Assembly: GCF_010730575.1 (NCBI RefSeq)
Contig: NZ_AP022614.1
Span: 5,518,001-5,582,000, forward strand
DNA from: Mycobacterium parmense
GTDB lineage: Bacteria > Actinomycetota > Actinomycetes > Mycobacteriales > Mycobacteriaceae
Length of the DNA stretch: 64,000 bases
Reading direction: 5' to 3'
The first letter of the stretch is position 1. Each line of letters opens with the position of its first letter. Below, in pieces: positions 51,630-61,115 of this stretch. The notes under the pieces were generated by a model. It saw only the letters and a program-made list of their open reading frames with translations. It made no database searches and was not told where the DNA came from. Made by a program: the position numbers and the translations under genes.

Positions 51630-52757
51630 ATGCTGCCCGACGACGCCAAGATCATCTCGGTCGACGACCACGTCATCGAGCACCCCCGGGTTTGGCTGGA
51701 CCGCGTCCCCGCCAAGTACTCCGATGTGGCTCCGCGCATCGTCAAGCTGCCCGACGGCAACGACACCTGGCTCTACGAGGGCAGCCAGTGCGGCAACTTC
51801 GCTCTCAACGCCGTCGCGGGCAAGCATCCCCGCGACTTCGGGATGGATCCGCGCAGCTACGACGACATGTTGCCCGGTTGTCATGACATCGCCGACCGCA
51901 TCAAGGACATGGACATCGAGGGCGTGTGGGCGCAGCTGTGCTTCCCCAACTTCGGCGGATTCGCCGGCAGCACGTTCCACAAGGCCAAAGACAAGGACTT
52001 CGCCAAGCTGTGCATCAGCGCCTACAACGACTTCATCCTCGACGAATGGTGCGGCTACGCCCCCGAACGTCAGATCCCGCTGATGATGGTTCCGTTCTGG
52101 GATATCGAGGCCTCGGTCGCTGAAGTCGAGCGCACTGCAGCCAAGGGCGCGAAGTCCATCTCCTTCATCGAGGCACCGCACAAGATCGGGCTGCCGTCGT
52201 TTCACACCGACCACTGGGATCCGCTGTTGCGCGTCTGCGAGGAAGCCGGACTGCCGCTGTCCATGCACTTTGGCTCCGGTGGGATGCCGCAGGGGCTCGC
52301 CCCCGACGGCGACCTTTTCATCGGCATCGCGTTGTTCGGGTTGAACTCGATGATGGCCACCGTGGACCTGCTGATGTCGGAGGTGTTCTATAAGTTCCCC
52401 AACCTCAAGGTCGCGCTGTCCGAGGGCGGTATCGGATGGATGCCCTATCTGTTGGAGCGCATCGACTACTCATTCGGCCGGCACAAGTACTGGTGCAACA
52501 TCAACGCCGACAAGTTACCCTCGGAGCTGTTCCGCGAACACATCTACGGGTGCTTCATCTCCGACCGGTCCGGAATCGAGCAGCGCCATCGTATTGGTGT
52601 TGACAACATCATGTTCGAAAGCGACTACCCGCATTCGGATTCCAATTGGCCGCACACCCGCAAGCTGCTCGCCGAACACTTGGTCGATGTGCCGGACGAC
52701 GAAGCACGCAAGATCGTGGAGCTCAACGCCCGCACCGTGTACAACTTCTGGGCTTGA
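51630..52757 (+). CDS. Amidohydrolase family protein (ACMSD-like)
   Basis: A 375-residue metal-dependent amidohydrolase_2 protein. It has IISVDDHVIEHPRVWLDRVPAK (about 8-29, DDH replacing HxH), GVWAQLCFPNFGGF, PLSMHFGSGG with His (about 212), ALSEGGIGWMPYLLERIDY and NIMFESDYPHSDSNWPH with the late Asp (about 335). Similar to the protein at 40507 in size and layout, so the island has two such enzymes. ATG at 51630 follows TTGAGGAG. It is probably in one transcript with the ferredoxin and the thiolase gene. Confidence 0.88.
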   Translation: MLPDDAKIISVDDHVIEHPRVWLDRVPAKYSDVAPRIVKLPDGNDTWLYEGSQCGNFALNAVAGKHPRDFGMDPRSYDDMLPGCHDIADRIKDMDIEGVWAQLCFPNFGGFAGSTFHKAKDKDFAKLCISAYNDFILDEWCGYAPERQIPLMMVPFWDIEASVAEVERTAAKGAKSISFIEAPHKIGLPSFHTDHWDPLLRVCEEAGLPLSMHFGSGGMPQGLAPDGDLFIGIALFGLNSMMATVDLLMSEVFYKFPNLKVALSEGGIGWMPYLLERIDYSFGRHKYWCNINADKLPSELFREHIYGCFISDRSGIEQRHRIGVDNIMFESDYPHSDSNWPHTRKLLAEHLVDVPDDEARKIVELNARTVYNFWA

Positions 52758-52955
52758 ACCAATCCGCACGCTGCTCGAAAGCTGATCGATGACCGACCTC
52801 ACACGGGGAAAGCGACTGCGCATTCGCGACGAGCTGCCACAGACCTGCACCGGAAAACCTCCATCGGAAAACGCCGCGAGCTCCTCACGACACAGCAGAG
52901 ATCGAGTTCACGGCCAGTCAAGCGCTGCACCACCTCTTCAACGAAAGCGACAACA

Positions 52956-54116
52956 ATGCCTGACGCCTTAATCCTCTCTGCCGCCAGAACGCCAATCGGC
53001 AGGGCCCGCAAGGGATCTCTGACATCGGTCGATGCATACGAACTCGCGGAGATCGCCATCGGGGCGGCGGTCGAACGGTCACAGATCGCTGTCGCCGATC
53101 TCGACGACCTGTTTCTCGCGGAGTCCTTGCAGGGCGGCGGGGTGATCGGCCGCAACATCGCAGTGCGCCTCGGGATGACCAGCGTGCCCGGGGTGGCGAT
53201 CAATCGGCACTGCGCCTCCGGCGCCACCGCCGTGCAGTTGGCGGCCGCCACCATCATGGCGGGCATGGCAGACGTGATCGTCGCCGGCGGAACCGAAAGC
53301 GCAAGCACCATGCCACGGCTGACCAAGTTGGCACCAGGTGCCCAGGAACCAACCCCGTGGTCCCCGCAGAGCCATCCCGACGCCCCCGGCATTCCCGCTT
53401 TCGATATGTCGGTCACCATCGGCGAGAACACGGCCAGGCTGCACCATGTCACCCGCGAGCAGGCCGACGCCTGGTCCGCACGCTCACAGCAGCGAGCGCT
53501 CAACGCGATTGCCAAGGGGTACTTTGACGACGAGATCGTGTCGGTCCCCATCAACCGCGGCGAAGCTGTGTTCGACACGGACGAGCATCCGCGGGACACC
53601 ACCACCGAAACACTCGCCGGGCTGAAGGTCCTGCACCCGGAGATACCCGAGGCCGTGGTCACAGCTGGGAACTCCGCGGGTATCAACGATGCCGCCGCCG
53701 CGCTGGTGATCGGCAGCGATGACTTCGCGGCCGGTCGTGGCCTGACACCGCTGGCACGGATCCGGGGATGGGCATCTGTGGGCGTGGAGGTCGAGCACAC
53801 CGGTATGGCCCCGGTGACCGCGATCCCGTTGGCGCTCAAGCGTAGTGGTCTCACAGTGGACGACGTGGACCTCTTCGAGATCAACGAGGCGTTCGCCACG
53901 ATGGCCGTGGCGTGCACGCGTGACCTCGGATTGGACGAGTCGATTGTGAACGTGAACGGCAGCGGTATCAGTCTTGGTCACCCCATCGCAGCGACCGGCG
54001 CTCGGATGGTGGTGTCGATCGTTCATGAACTCGCACGCCGCGATTCGCGCATCGGTGTGGTGGCGATGTGTGCCGGGGGAGGGATGGGCTCAGCGTTGGT
54101 CGTCGAACGGATCTAG
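52956..54116 (+). CDS. Thiolase (acetyl-CoA C-acyltransferase)
   Basis: A 386-residue degradative thiolase. All catalytic pieces are there: INRHCASGATAVQLAAA with the nucleophilic Cys (about 88), NSAGINDAAAALVIGS (about 232), FEINEAFATMAVACTRDLGLD (about 306), GSGISLGHPIAATGARM with His (about 335) and AMCAGGGMGSA with the second Cys (about 365). It would release acetyl- or propionyl-CoA from a 3-oxoacyl-CoA. ATG at 52956; the 198-nt gap before it shows only weak open frames. It converges with the gene at 54131. Confidence 0.93.
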   Translation: MPDALILSAARTPIGRARKGSLTSVDAYELAEIAIGAAVERSQIAVADLDDLFLAESLQGGGVIGRNIAVRLGMTSVPGVAINRHCASGATAVQLAAATIMAGMADVIVAGGTESASTMPRLTKLAPGAQEPTPWSPQSHPDAPGIPAFDMSVTIGENTARLHHVTREQADAWSARSQQRALNAIAKGYFDDEIVSVPINRGEAVFDTDEHPRDTTTETLAGLKVLHPEIPEAVVTAGNSAGINDAAAALVIGSDDFAAGRGLTPLARIRGWASVGVEVEHTGMAPVTAIPLALKRSGLTVDDVDLFEINEAFATMAVACTRDLGLDESIVNVNGSGISLGHPIAATGARMVVSIVHELARRDSRIGVVAMCAGGGMGSALVVERI

Positions 54117-54130
54117 CTCGAGTCGAACGC

Positions 54131-55198
54131 TCAGCGGTGGACGGTGAGCTTGGTATACCGCCCGCCGAGCAACCATTCAGACACATAGAGGTTGCCTTCG
54201 GGGTCCGTTGCGACAGCGTGCGGGGAATTGAAGCGATCGTGGCCGGGCAGGTGCGGTATCTCCGTACGCCCATCGCCGGCGAGCGTATTGGGCCAGCCCG
54301 GCCGGGTCGGCCACCCCGGGGCGGCAGTGGGGTCGTCGCCGATGTATCCCAGCAGGTTGTCCTCGGGATCGAGTACGGTCACTCGCCCATAGAGCTCGGC
54401 GACGGCCAGCAGGTTGCCCCACTGCGCAAAATCGCTGGGGCTGTTGAGGAACTGTTCACCGAAGGTCCGCAGATGGCGGCCGTCGAGATCGTAGACCAGC
54501 ACGCGGGTGTTCACTCGGTCGGCAATGTAGAGTTCCGGGACCGTTTTGCGGCGATCGATGAAAATTGCGTGTGGACATGCGAGTCGTTGGCCGGCTTCCT
54601 CGCCGGTCAGCGTCGACCGATGGTTTCCGTGCTTGTCGAAGCGGTGCACGACACCTGACCCGTATCCGTCCGCCACCCAGATGTCGCCCGTGCCGCCGAA
54701 CCGCTCCTCGTCCACGGCGCAGCCACACGGACAATACGGTCCCATCGGACCGGCGGGGATGGCCGGATCCTGTTGGGGCACGGGCAACTCGGACCGGATC
54801 TGACCTTCCAGGGTCATCTTCACCACTCGGGGTGTCCGGGTCTGGCAGTGGACTCCCTTACCGAACAGGGGAGCCCAGTTGGGGTCGCCGTCGTCGGAGC
54901 CGCAGCTGAACACGAATCCCGGGTCGCTGACCCACAGGAATTCGTGATTGCCCTCGCGCACGAGAGTTATGCCGTGGCCTTCGGTGAGGTCTGTGTCGAC
55001 CACGCGGAGCAGATGGCCCTCGGTGTCGAACGCGACGAGTTGTCCGGCGTGGAAACCGATGATCTCCGCACCGTCGGTGGCGACGATCGCGTTGTGCACC
55101 CAGCAGGACGAAGCGCCTGGGACGGCGGACAGATCTGCCCAGTCTCCGACCACTGCGTAAGGCGGCAGGTGGCCCGGCCGGTAGGTATCTGATGACAC
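54131..55198 (-). CDS. NHL/SMP-30-like beta-propeller protein
   Basis: A 355-residue protein built of repeated beta-propeller blades: LVAFDTEGHLLRVVDT (about 55), HEFLWVSDPG, GDIWVADGYGSGVVHRFDKHGNH (about 180), ELYIADRVNTRVLVYDLDGRHLRTFG and SPHAVATDPEGNLYVSEW near the end. The spacing is that of NHL repeats, as in peptidylglycine alpha-hydroxylating lyase, and of gluconolactonase-like lactonases. There is no signal peptide, so it is cytosolic. GTG at 55198. A lactonase or lyase role fits a catabolic island, but substrate and reaction are unknown. Confidence 0.82.
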   Translation of the reverse strand: MSSDTYRPGHLPPYAVVGDWADLSAVPGASSCWVHNAIVATDGAEIIGFHAGQLVAFDTEGHLLRVVDTDLTEGHGITLVREGNHEFLWVSDPGFVFSCGSDDGDPNWAPLFGKGVHCQTRTPRVVKMTLEGQIRSELPVPQQDPAIPAGPMGPYCPCGCAVDEERFGGTGDIWVADGYGSGVVHRFDKHGNHRSTLTGEEAGQRLACPHAIFIDRRKTVPELYIADRVNTRVLVYDLDGRHLRTFGEQFLNSPSDFAQWGNLLAVAELYGRVTVLDPEDNLLGYIGDDPTAAPGWPTRPGWPNTLAGDGRTEIPHLPGHDRFNSPHAVATDPEGNLYVSEWLLGGRYTKLTVHR

Positions 55199-55210
55199 GA
55201 CACGAAGCCT

Positions 55211-55849
55211 TTACCGTTGTTCGTCGCTGGCCGAAGCGCTCCGGTGCCGCTCGCGGCGGCTGGGCGGTGGTGGTGAAACCCTTTCCGGGTCTGCGTCGTT
55301 CGTTCTAGACCAAACCTCGCCCGCCTCGTCCTCGAATTGGATCCGCACTCGGAGGGAAGCGTCGGGCCCCAGCGAATAAAGGGCGGAGGCGTGTTGGTTT
55401 GGCCGTAGCCAGCGTGGGAAGTCCACTGCGTTGTGGGCGGCGACAAGGTCCATCCGGCTGGCTAGAAACACCTGTTGCCGAGTTGGTAACACCCCACCCG
55501 GCTCGATCAGTGGGTGATGCTCGTCGGGCCACGGACCTGTCCTCAGTCTGGCGAAGACGTCGGCGATTGCTTGCGTGGAGCGTCTGGCGCCGCCGGGTAT
55601 GCTGCGGCCCTCCGAGTCGACCGCGTCCACCGACACCTGCACGTCGATGGCCAACGAGGCGCTCTGATTCGCGACCGTTACGGCCCAGATCTGCGGGCCC
55701 AGCAAGGCGACCGGTGTCCGGTAGATCGTTACCTGGCCGGCTGGCGCAGTGCTTTCGAGGCCTTTTGCCATGGCGATCACCGCCTTGGCAACGCGAGAAG
55801 CAAACAATCTCGTTTCCTCATCGACAGGTCTCACACCCAAGCGCCTCAC
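55211..55849 (-). CDS. Hypothetical protein, unrecognised
   Basis: A 212-residue protein I do not recognise. Alternating hydrophobic stretches (GQVTIYRTPVALLGPQIWAVTVANQSA, about 38-64, and LRVRIQFEDEAGEVW near 175) suggest a beta-sandwich, and the C-terminus is a polar Arg/Ser-rich tail. No signal or membrane segment. It lies 12 nt upstream of the beta-propeller gene on the minus strand, so both are likely co-transcribed. GTG 55849 is the longest start and has no strong ribosome site; the true start could be further in. Confidence 0.6.
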   Translation of the reverse strand: MRRLGVRPVDEETRLFASRVAKAVIAMAKGLESTAPAGQVTIYRTPVALLGPQIWAVTVANQSASLAIDVQVSVDAVDSEGRSIPGGARRSTQAIADVFARLRTGPWPDEHHPLIEPGGVLPTRQQVFLASRMDLVAAHNAVDFPRWLRPNQHASALYSLGPDASLRVRIQFEDEAGEVWSRTNDADPERVSPPPPSRRERHRSASASDEQR

Positions 55850-56006
55850 GGAGCTGATGACATTAGGTGTTGCTGTACTCTACCGTGCATTGCTTCATAC
55901 GCAAATATAGTCCTACTATTATGAACATGCCCTGTGACGGACGGGAACCGCCGTTGGGTGCGCGAGGTGTCATGATGGGCGCGTGCGCCAAGGAACAGGA
56001 GAGACA

Positions 56007-57278
56007 TTGTCGGCCGACGGAAGTGTGTTGGAGTTCGAGCCGTTCAAGCCAGGTCCCCCGGAGCAGTTGCCGGCGGTCTACGCAGCGCTGCGTGAGCGGT
56101 TTCCGGTCTATCGGACCGGTTCGAATATCTGGGTGATATCGCGATTCGATGATGTCAAGGCCGTGCAGTCGAACCCCGCTGTGTTCTCGTCGCGTCCCAA
56201 CCCTTATGAAGGAGATTCACCGCCGCCGGATGCCGAGATGAAGCCCGAGGTCATCGAGCGACTCATGGCCCTGACCGCGGGGATACCCGTCGATCTGAAC
56301 GAGATGGCGTCCGCCAAGACCATCGCGGCGGCCGACCCGCCCCAACACACCCGGATGCGCAGGATCGTGAGCAGGGGGTTCACGCCCCCGCGAATCAAAG
56401 AGATGGCGACCGCGATCACTGAGATCGTCGACCGCTGCCTGTGCGGTATAGGCGATCTGCCCACATTCGATCTGGTCGAGCGGCTGGCGGTTCCGCTGCC
56501 GGTAGAGATGATCTGCCACATCCTTGGTATCGACCGAAGCGAGTACGGGCGCGCTAAGCGCTGGTCCGACGCTTTCGCCGCGGCTGCCGGCAACAATTTC
56601 AGCAGTCCGGCCGAACGCAACGAGTTGATGCTGAAGACGATTAAGGAGTTCAGCACGTACTTCGTGCCGTTGATCGAGGCGCGGCGCGTCGAGCCGAGGA
56701 ATGATTTGGTCAGTGCGATGGTCGCAGCGATCGACAACGAGTCGCTGACGAATGTCGAGACATTAATGGTGGCGATCACCATCATGGTCGCCGGCAACGA
56801 GACGACGACGAATCTGATCGGCAATACCGTGGTCGAGCTCCTGACTAACCCCGACCAGCTCAAACTATTGCTCGACGATCCCTCGTTACTGCCCAACGCG
56901 GTCGACGAGGCCAACCGGCTGACGGCGCCGATCCAGTTCGCGTTTCGCGAGGCGACCGAAGAGACAGAGGTTGCGGGAACAACGATCCCGAAGGGCGCGA
57001 TCGTCGCGCTGCACATGGCGGCCGCCAACCGCGACCCCCGGCGCTTCGACGACCCTGACCGGTTTGTGATCAACCGTCCGGCCGCCAAGAACCTCTCATT
57101 CGGCCACGGTATTCACTTTTGTCTGGGTGCTCACCTGGCCGGCCAGGAAGCGCGCGCCGCGATCGGCGGATTGCTGCCACACCTCGACCGCCTCAAATTG
57201 ACCGATGCTCCGCTGCAACGTAATCCGACGGCACTGCTCAACGGATGGCAGCGCGTCGAACTGGCGTGGATGTCGTAG
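56007..57278 (+). CDS. Cytochrome P450
   Basis: A 423-residue P450 (431 if begun at GTG 55983). I-helix MVAGNETTTNLIGNTVVEL (about 265), K-helix ExxR in VDEANRLTAP, heme loop LSFGHGIHFCLGAHLAGQEA with the axial Cys (about 375). The TTG at 56007 was preferred because AGGAGAG lies five bases upstream, whereas GTG 55983 has no ribosome site. Followed after 39 nt by a second, different P450, then by two hypothetical frames and an SDR on the same strand. Likely electron donor: the ferredoxin at 51302. Confidence 0.92.
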   Translation: MSADGSVLEFEPFKPGPPEQLPAVYAALRERFPVYRTGSNIWVISRFDDVKAVQSNPAVFSSRPNPYEGDSPPPDAEMKPEVIERLMALTAGIPVDLNEMASAKTIAAADPPQHTRMRRIVSRGFTPPRIKEMATAITEIVDRCLCGIGDLPTFDLVERLAVPLPVEMICHILGIDRSEYGRAKRWSDAFAAAAGNNFSSPAERNELMLKTIKEFSTYFVPLIEARRVEPRNDLVSAMVAAIDNESLTNVETLMVAITIMVAGNETTTNLIGNTVVELLTNPDQLKLLLDDPSLLPNAVDEANRLTAPIQFAFREATEETEVAGTTIPKGAIVALHMAAANRDPRRFDDPDRFVINRPAAKNLSFGHGIHFCLGAHLAGQEARAAIGGLLPHLDRLKLTDAPLQRNPTALLNGWQRVELAWMS

Positions 57279-57317
57279 TGCCCCGGGTAAATCGCAGTTG
57301 AACGCAGACAGAGCACC

Positions 57318-58529
57318 ATGTTGACGGCCTCGATGCTTCTGGATCCGGCGGTCCTGCAGAAGCCGTACGACTTTTACGCAGCGCTGCGAGAGCAGGCGCC
57401 GGTCTGGGCGGTGCCCGGGACCGATGTCGTCGCAGTCGGTTCCTTTGCGCTGTTGACCGAGGCCGTGGCGCGGCCAGAGGACTTCTCCTCCACCATGCAT
57501 TGTCTGCTCTACCGCGGCCGCGACGGGCTGCCCGCCCGCCTGGACTTCGGTGAGTCGGCCATGCCGACGCTAGCGACCGCTGACCCTCCCGTACACACCG
57601 CGCATCGGCGCGCGGTCTTCCCGGAGTTGGTGGCACGGCGCATGCGTTCCCTGGAACACGAGGTTCGCTCGTTGTCTACGACCCTCGTCAAGCAGGCGTT
57701 GGGTGACGGCAGATTCGACTTCATGTCGGCCATCGGCAACGTTGTTCCGATTACGGTGGTGGCCAAGTTAATCGGCTTCCGGGATGTCGATCCGATGCAG
57801 CTACTGGAAGCGGCATTCGACTCGACCAGGATGATTGGCGGCACGATGTCGCTAGGTGAGCTCAATTCGCTCGTCGCCCGCACGGAGACCATCGAGGCTT
57901 GGATCAGCGACCAGATCGCGCGAACCGCAGCCGCGGACGAGGACGGGATCCTGCTGGCCGTGCGGCGGGCGTTGGATGCCGGCACCCTGCACATGGGGGA
58001 GGCGACCATCATCCTGCACACGCTGCTCAGCGCCGGCGGAGAGTCGACCACCAGCCTGTTGGGCAATGCCGTCCGGATACTCGCCGAAGATCCCGAATTA
58101 CAGCAACGGTTACGTGAAAACCCACAGGAGCTCGCCCCGTTCATAGAGGAGACCCTGCGGCTCGAGTCACCGTTTCGCCAAATGATGCGCAGTGTGCCGC
58201 ACGACACCACCCTGGGAGGCATTGACATCGCCTCGGGTTCTACGGTCTTGCTGTTCTTCGCCGCCGGGAACAGGGATCCCGCACAGTTCGATCATCCGGA
58301 CGGAATCGACCTGGGACGCGCGTCCCCGAAACGTCACCTGGCGTTCGGGCACGGTATCCACTTCTGTGTTGGGGCCGCACTCGCGCGCATCGAAGCGCAC
58401 GCGGTGCTCAGCACGATCCTCGAACAAACCCGGGACTTTTCGCTCGACGCGGACTACGCCCCGCGGTGGGTGGACAGCCTGTTGGTCCGTCGGCACGCGC
58501 AGCTGCCTGTCTGCGTCACCCCCCGGTGA
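57318..58529 (+). CDS. Cytochrome P450
   Basis: A 403-residue P450. I-helix LLSAGGESTTSLLGNAVRIL (about 235-255), ExxR in FIEETLRLESP, heme-binding LAFGHGIHFCVGAALARIEAH (about 345-365). It is about as long as the preceding P450 but clearly distinct in sequence, so the pair is not a recent duplication. ATG at 57318 follows a weak site. Two unlike P450s in one transcript suggest consecutive oxidations of one molecule, for example hydroxylation and then further oxidation at another carbon. Confidence 0.92.
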   Translation: MLTASMLLDPAVLQKPYDFYAALREQAPVWAVPGTDVVAVGSFALLTEAVARPEDFSSTMHCLLYRGRDGLPARLDFGESAMPTLATADPPVHTAHRRAVFPELVARRMRSLEHEVRSLSTTLVKQALGDGRFDFMSAIGNVVPITVVAKLIGFRDVDPMQLLEAAFDSTRMIGGTMSLGELNSLVARTETIEAWISDQIARTAAADEDGILLAVRRALDAGTLHMGEATIILHTLLSAGGESTTSLLGNAVRILAEDPELQQRLRENPQELAPFIEETLRLESPFRQMMRSVPHDTTLGGIDIASGSTVLLFFAAGNRDPAQFDHPDGIDLGRASPKRHLAFGHGIHFCVGAALARIEAHAVLSTILEQTRDFSLDADYAPRWVDSLLVRRHAQLPVCVTPR

Positions 58530-58536
58530 GCCGCTG

Positions 58537-58620
58537 ATGGAGACGTCCGAACGCATGATCGTGCTCATTCGCGCGGCCAACGGCATCGAGGCCGTGCCCC
58601 AGCTCGCACCGAAAGGCTAA
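58537..58620 (+). other. Possible 27-residue ORF after the P450 pair
   Basis: ATG 58537, eight bases after the P450 stop, opens METSERMIVLIRAANGIEAV and ends PQLAPKG at TAA (58618-58620). GGTGAG lies upstream. Nothing is recognised; it could be the remnant of a gene start or a real coupled small ORF. Confidence 0.25.
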
Positions 58621-58624
58621 AAGG

Positions 58625-59266
58625 TTGAAAATTGTCGTCCCACCCGCCGGAATGGAAACTATGGCTGCTCGATCCATCGATAGCGCCGGCGCAGGCGTTC
58701 CGACAGCAGGCAGCGTAGATCACGCGCCACCTCATGACGATGTGCCGAACAGCAGATATCGGCTCGATGTCGTTGCTTTGAGTGTGGTCGACACAGTGTC
58801 ACACGCGGGCGGATGGTTGTTCGACCGGGTGATGGGCGGGTGGGACGTTACTGTCTACATCCCGGACCTGACGGATGTGCGGCCGCTGCAGATCCTTGGA
58901 GCCCAGATCCGCGACCTCGACGACGCGTTCGTATCGCTGGACCAGCGTCCGCGTCCGCGAGCCCTCGCCTTCGCCGCCGATCTGTTCGCCCGCGACCTGC
59001 GAGCGCGCAAAGCGATAATGAAGGCACTCGATCACACATTGACCGAGGTGACGCTGTGGGGCGAAGCGCGGTCGGCAGAGCTCGACGAGAGCACTGATTC
59101 GGTGCAGCATCGGCTGAGCGCGGCTGCCCGGGTATTCAAGGTGCAGGCGCTTGCAGCGGCGCAAGCCCCTGCTGCGTTCTGTGGCTTCAGCGAGACATTC
59201 CGAAGCAGGTTGATCGCGCGCCCTCCTACCGCAGACCTGGTCCGGGCCAGCTGCCACGTTAGCTGA
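58625..59266 (+). CDS. Hypothetical protein, unrecognised, in the P450 operon
   Basis: A 213-residue protein of unknown family. The first 45 residues are polar and disordered-looking. A hydrophobic part (VVALSVVDTVSHAGGWLFDRVMGGWDVTVYI, about 50-80) follows, then helices rich in Arg/Ala (RALAFAADLFARDLRARKAIM). It is mostly alpha-helical by pattern, with no signal peptide. TTG at 58625 lies after AAAAGG; an ATG at 58652 is an alternative. It lies between P450 and SDR genes with a gap of nine bases to the next gene, so it should work in the same pathway. Confidence 0.6.
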   Translation: MKIVVPPAGMETMAARSIDSAGAGVPTAGSVDHAPPHDDVPNSRYRLDVVALSVVDTVSHAGGWLFDRVMGGWDVTVYIPDLTDVRPLQILGAQIRDLDDAFVSLDQRPRPRALAFAADLFARDLRARKAIMKALDHTLTEVTLWGEARSAELDESTDSVQHRLSAAARVFKVQALAAAQAPAAFCGFSETFRSRLIARPPTADLVRASCHVS

Positions 59267-59275
59267 CCTGTCGTC

Positions 59276-60052
59276 GTGGATATCAAGGGAGCTAGCGCGA
59301 TAGTCACCGGCGGTGCGTCGGGCATCGGGGCCGCATCTGCACGGCGGTTGGCCGCAAGGGGGGCGAAAGTTGTCGTCGCCGACCTGCAGGAAGATCGGGG
59401 TTGCGAGCTTGCCGAAATCATCGGCGGTGCGTTCGTCCGTGTCGATGTCACGAGCACCGAGCAGATCAAGGCGGCCGTCAAGAAGGCAGCTGAACTAGGC
59501 CCGCTGCGCGTCCTGGTCAACTCCGCCGGAATCGGCGGGGCACAGCGCACGATCGGCAGAGATGGCCGGTTCGATTCGGCGCACAATTTAGACGCCTACA
59601 AGAAGATCATTGCCATCAACCTGATCGGCACCTTCGACTGCATCCGGTTGGCCGCAACCGCGATGAGTCGCACCGAGCCGATGGCCGGCGGCGAGCGAGG
59701 CGCGATCGTGTCGATGGCCAGCGTTGCCGCCTTCGACGGCCAGATCGGGCAGGCCGCCTACTCGTCGTCCAAAGGTGGGATCGTGGGCATGACGCTGCCG
59801 GTGGCGCGTGACCTCTCCGCCGTCGGGATCCGGATCAACACCATCGCGCCCGGCCTGATCGATACCCCGATATACGGTGAGGGCGAGGGTGCAGAGGCTT
59901 TCAAGGCGAAGCTCGGCGAATCCGTGCTGTTCCCACGACGCCTGGGCGACCCCGACGAATTGGCCTCGATGGTCGTCGAATTGGTGACGAACTCCTACAT
60001 GAATGCCGAGGTCGTCCGGGTGGACGGCGGGATCAGGATGCCTCCGAAATAG
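59276..60052 (+). CDS. SDR family oxidoreductase, 3-hydroxyacyl-CoA dehydrogenase type II-like
   Basis: A 258-residue [36 protein letters not shown] (about 8-40; Asp after beta2 indicates NAD), NSAGIGG (about 83), [27 protein letters not shown] with Ser, Tyr and Lys, [12 protein letters not shown], and C-terminal [15 protein letters not shown] and [11 protein letters not shown]. The NSAGIGGA stretch and the PxRLGxPDE loop are shared with mitochondrial HSD10-like enzymes acting on 3-hydroxyacyl-CoA and hydroxysteroids. GTG at 59276. Intact counterpart in type to the deleted SDR at 44987. Confidence 0.9.
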   Translation: MDIKGASAIVTGGASGIGAASARRLAARGAKVVVADLQEDRGCELAEIIGGAFVRVDVTSTEQIKAAVKKAAELGPLRVLVNSAGIGGAQRTIGRDGRFDSAHNLDAYKKIIAINLIGTFDCIRLAATAMSRTEPMAGGERGAIVSMASVAAFDGQIGQAAYSSSKGGIVGMTLPVARDLSAVGIRINTIAPGLIDTPIYGEGEGAEAFKAKLGESVLFPRRLGDPDELASMVVELVTNSYMNAEVVRVDGGIRMPPK

Positions 60053-60071
60053 GCCTTCGAGAACCGCACCG

Positions 60072-61013
60072 CTAGGGCAGGCGGCCTTCGACGAAGACGC
60101 TTTCCGGGACGGCGGCGTCGAGGCCCTCCGGAACCTCTCGTTTGTTGGCGGCCATCAGATCGTCTGCGGTCGTCGCAGCCGTGAGAGTCCAGCCGTGCGC
60201 TTGCAGCCAGTCGACGACCTCGGTTCGCTCTTCCTCATAGAGCAGGTTGCCGGACTCGGTGATGTCTTTGCCGCCCAGCTTGATTGCGGCCTGCCGGTAG
60301 CGTTCCGTCTGCTTCTCGCGGCGGGCAAAACTTTCCGAGCTGAAGAACTCGTTGGTGAACGCTTCGACCGCGACACGGCTACCGGGCGCGCTGAGCGACT
60401 GGATCCGGTTAAACAACCGGTCCTGGGCGTCGGCCGTCAGATACGGCAACAGTCCTTCCGCCGACCAAGCCGTCGGAGCCGACGCGTCAAATCCGGCCTG
60501 CGTCAGGGCTGTCGGCCAATCCAGACGCAGGTCGATGCCGACACTGACGTGGGACGCGATCGGGTCCACCGCATGAGACTCCAGCGTGGCGGTCTTGAAA
60601 GAGAGCACCTTGGGCTGATCGATCTCGTAGACCACGGACCCGGCAGGCCAGGCGAGCCGCCAGGCGCGCGAGTCCAGACCGGCGGCCAGAATCACGGCCT
60701 GTCGGATGCCGTCGTCGGCGGCGGCGACAAAGTAATCGTCGAAGAACTTCGTCCGGCACGCCGTATAGCCCAGCATCGCCCGCATCCGGTCCTCGAATTG
60801 TGGGTCGACGTCGCTGAATTCGGCCGGCAATTCATCGTCCAGATAAACCTGCCAAATGCCTTCGCCGGCCGCTTCGAGGAAAAGTTTCGCGTATGGATCG
60901 CTGATCAGCGGATCGGCGCTTCGGGTCTCTGCCGCCCGCCCACCGGCTACTCCCAACGCGGTCGCGCCGACGCTCTCGTTGATGTCCCACGTGTCATCGT
61001 CAGTTCTGGCCAT
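60072..61013 (-). CDS. Class I SAM-dependent methyltransferase, TIGR00027 family
   Basis: A 313-residue member of the mycobacterial family of putative SAM methyltransferases related to leucine carboxyl methyltransferase. Landmarks: [19 protein letters not shown] (about 9-27), [12 protein letters not shown], the SAM site [17 protein letters not shown] (about 107-123), [17 protein letters not shown] and [18 protein letters not shown]. These multi-copy proteins are thought to methylate small metabolites; substrate unknown. ATG at 61013. It converges with the SDR gene 20 nt away. Confidence 0.92.
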   Translation of the reverse strand: MARTDDDTWDINESVGATALGVAGGRAAETRSADPLISDPYAKLFLEAAGEGIWQVYLDDELPAEFSDVDPQFEDRMRAMLGYTACRTKFFDDYFVAAADDGIRQAVILAAGLDSRAWRLAWPAGSVVYEIDQPKVLSFKTATLESHAVDPIASHVSVGIDLRLDWPTALTQAGFDASAPTAWSAEGLLPYLTADAQDRLFNRIQSLSAPGSRVAVEAFTNEFFSSESFARREKQTERYRQAAIKLGGKDITESGNLLYEEERTEVVDWLQAHGWTLTAATTADDLMAANKREVPEGLDAAVPESVFVEGRLP

Positions 61014-61115
61014 CGGGGTCCCCTCGTGTCTCTCGGTGAAGCGAGCTTCTTACCGACTCTATACGAAAACTTAGCTACGCTTACAAAATGACGCCTGAGG
61101 CTTCGGCAACGCGCG

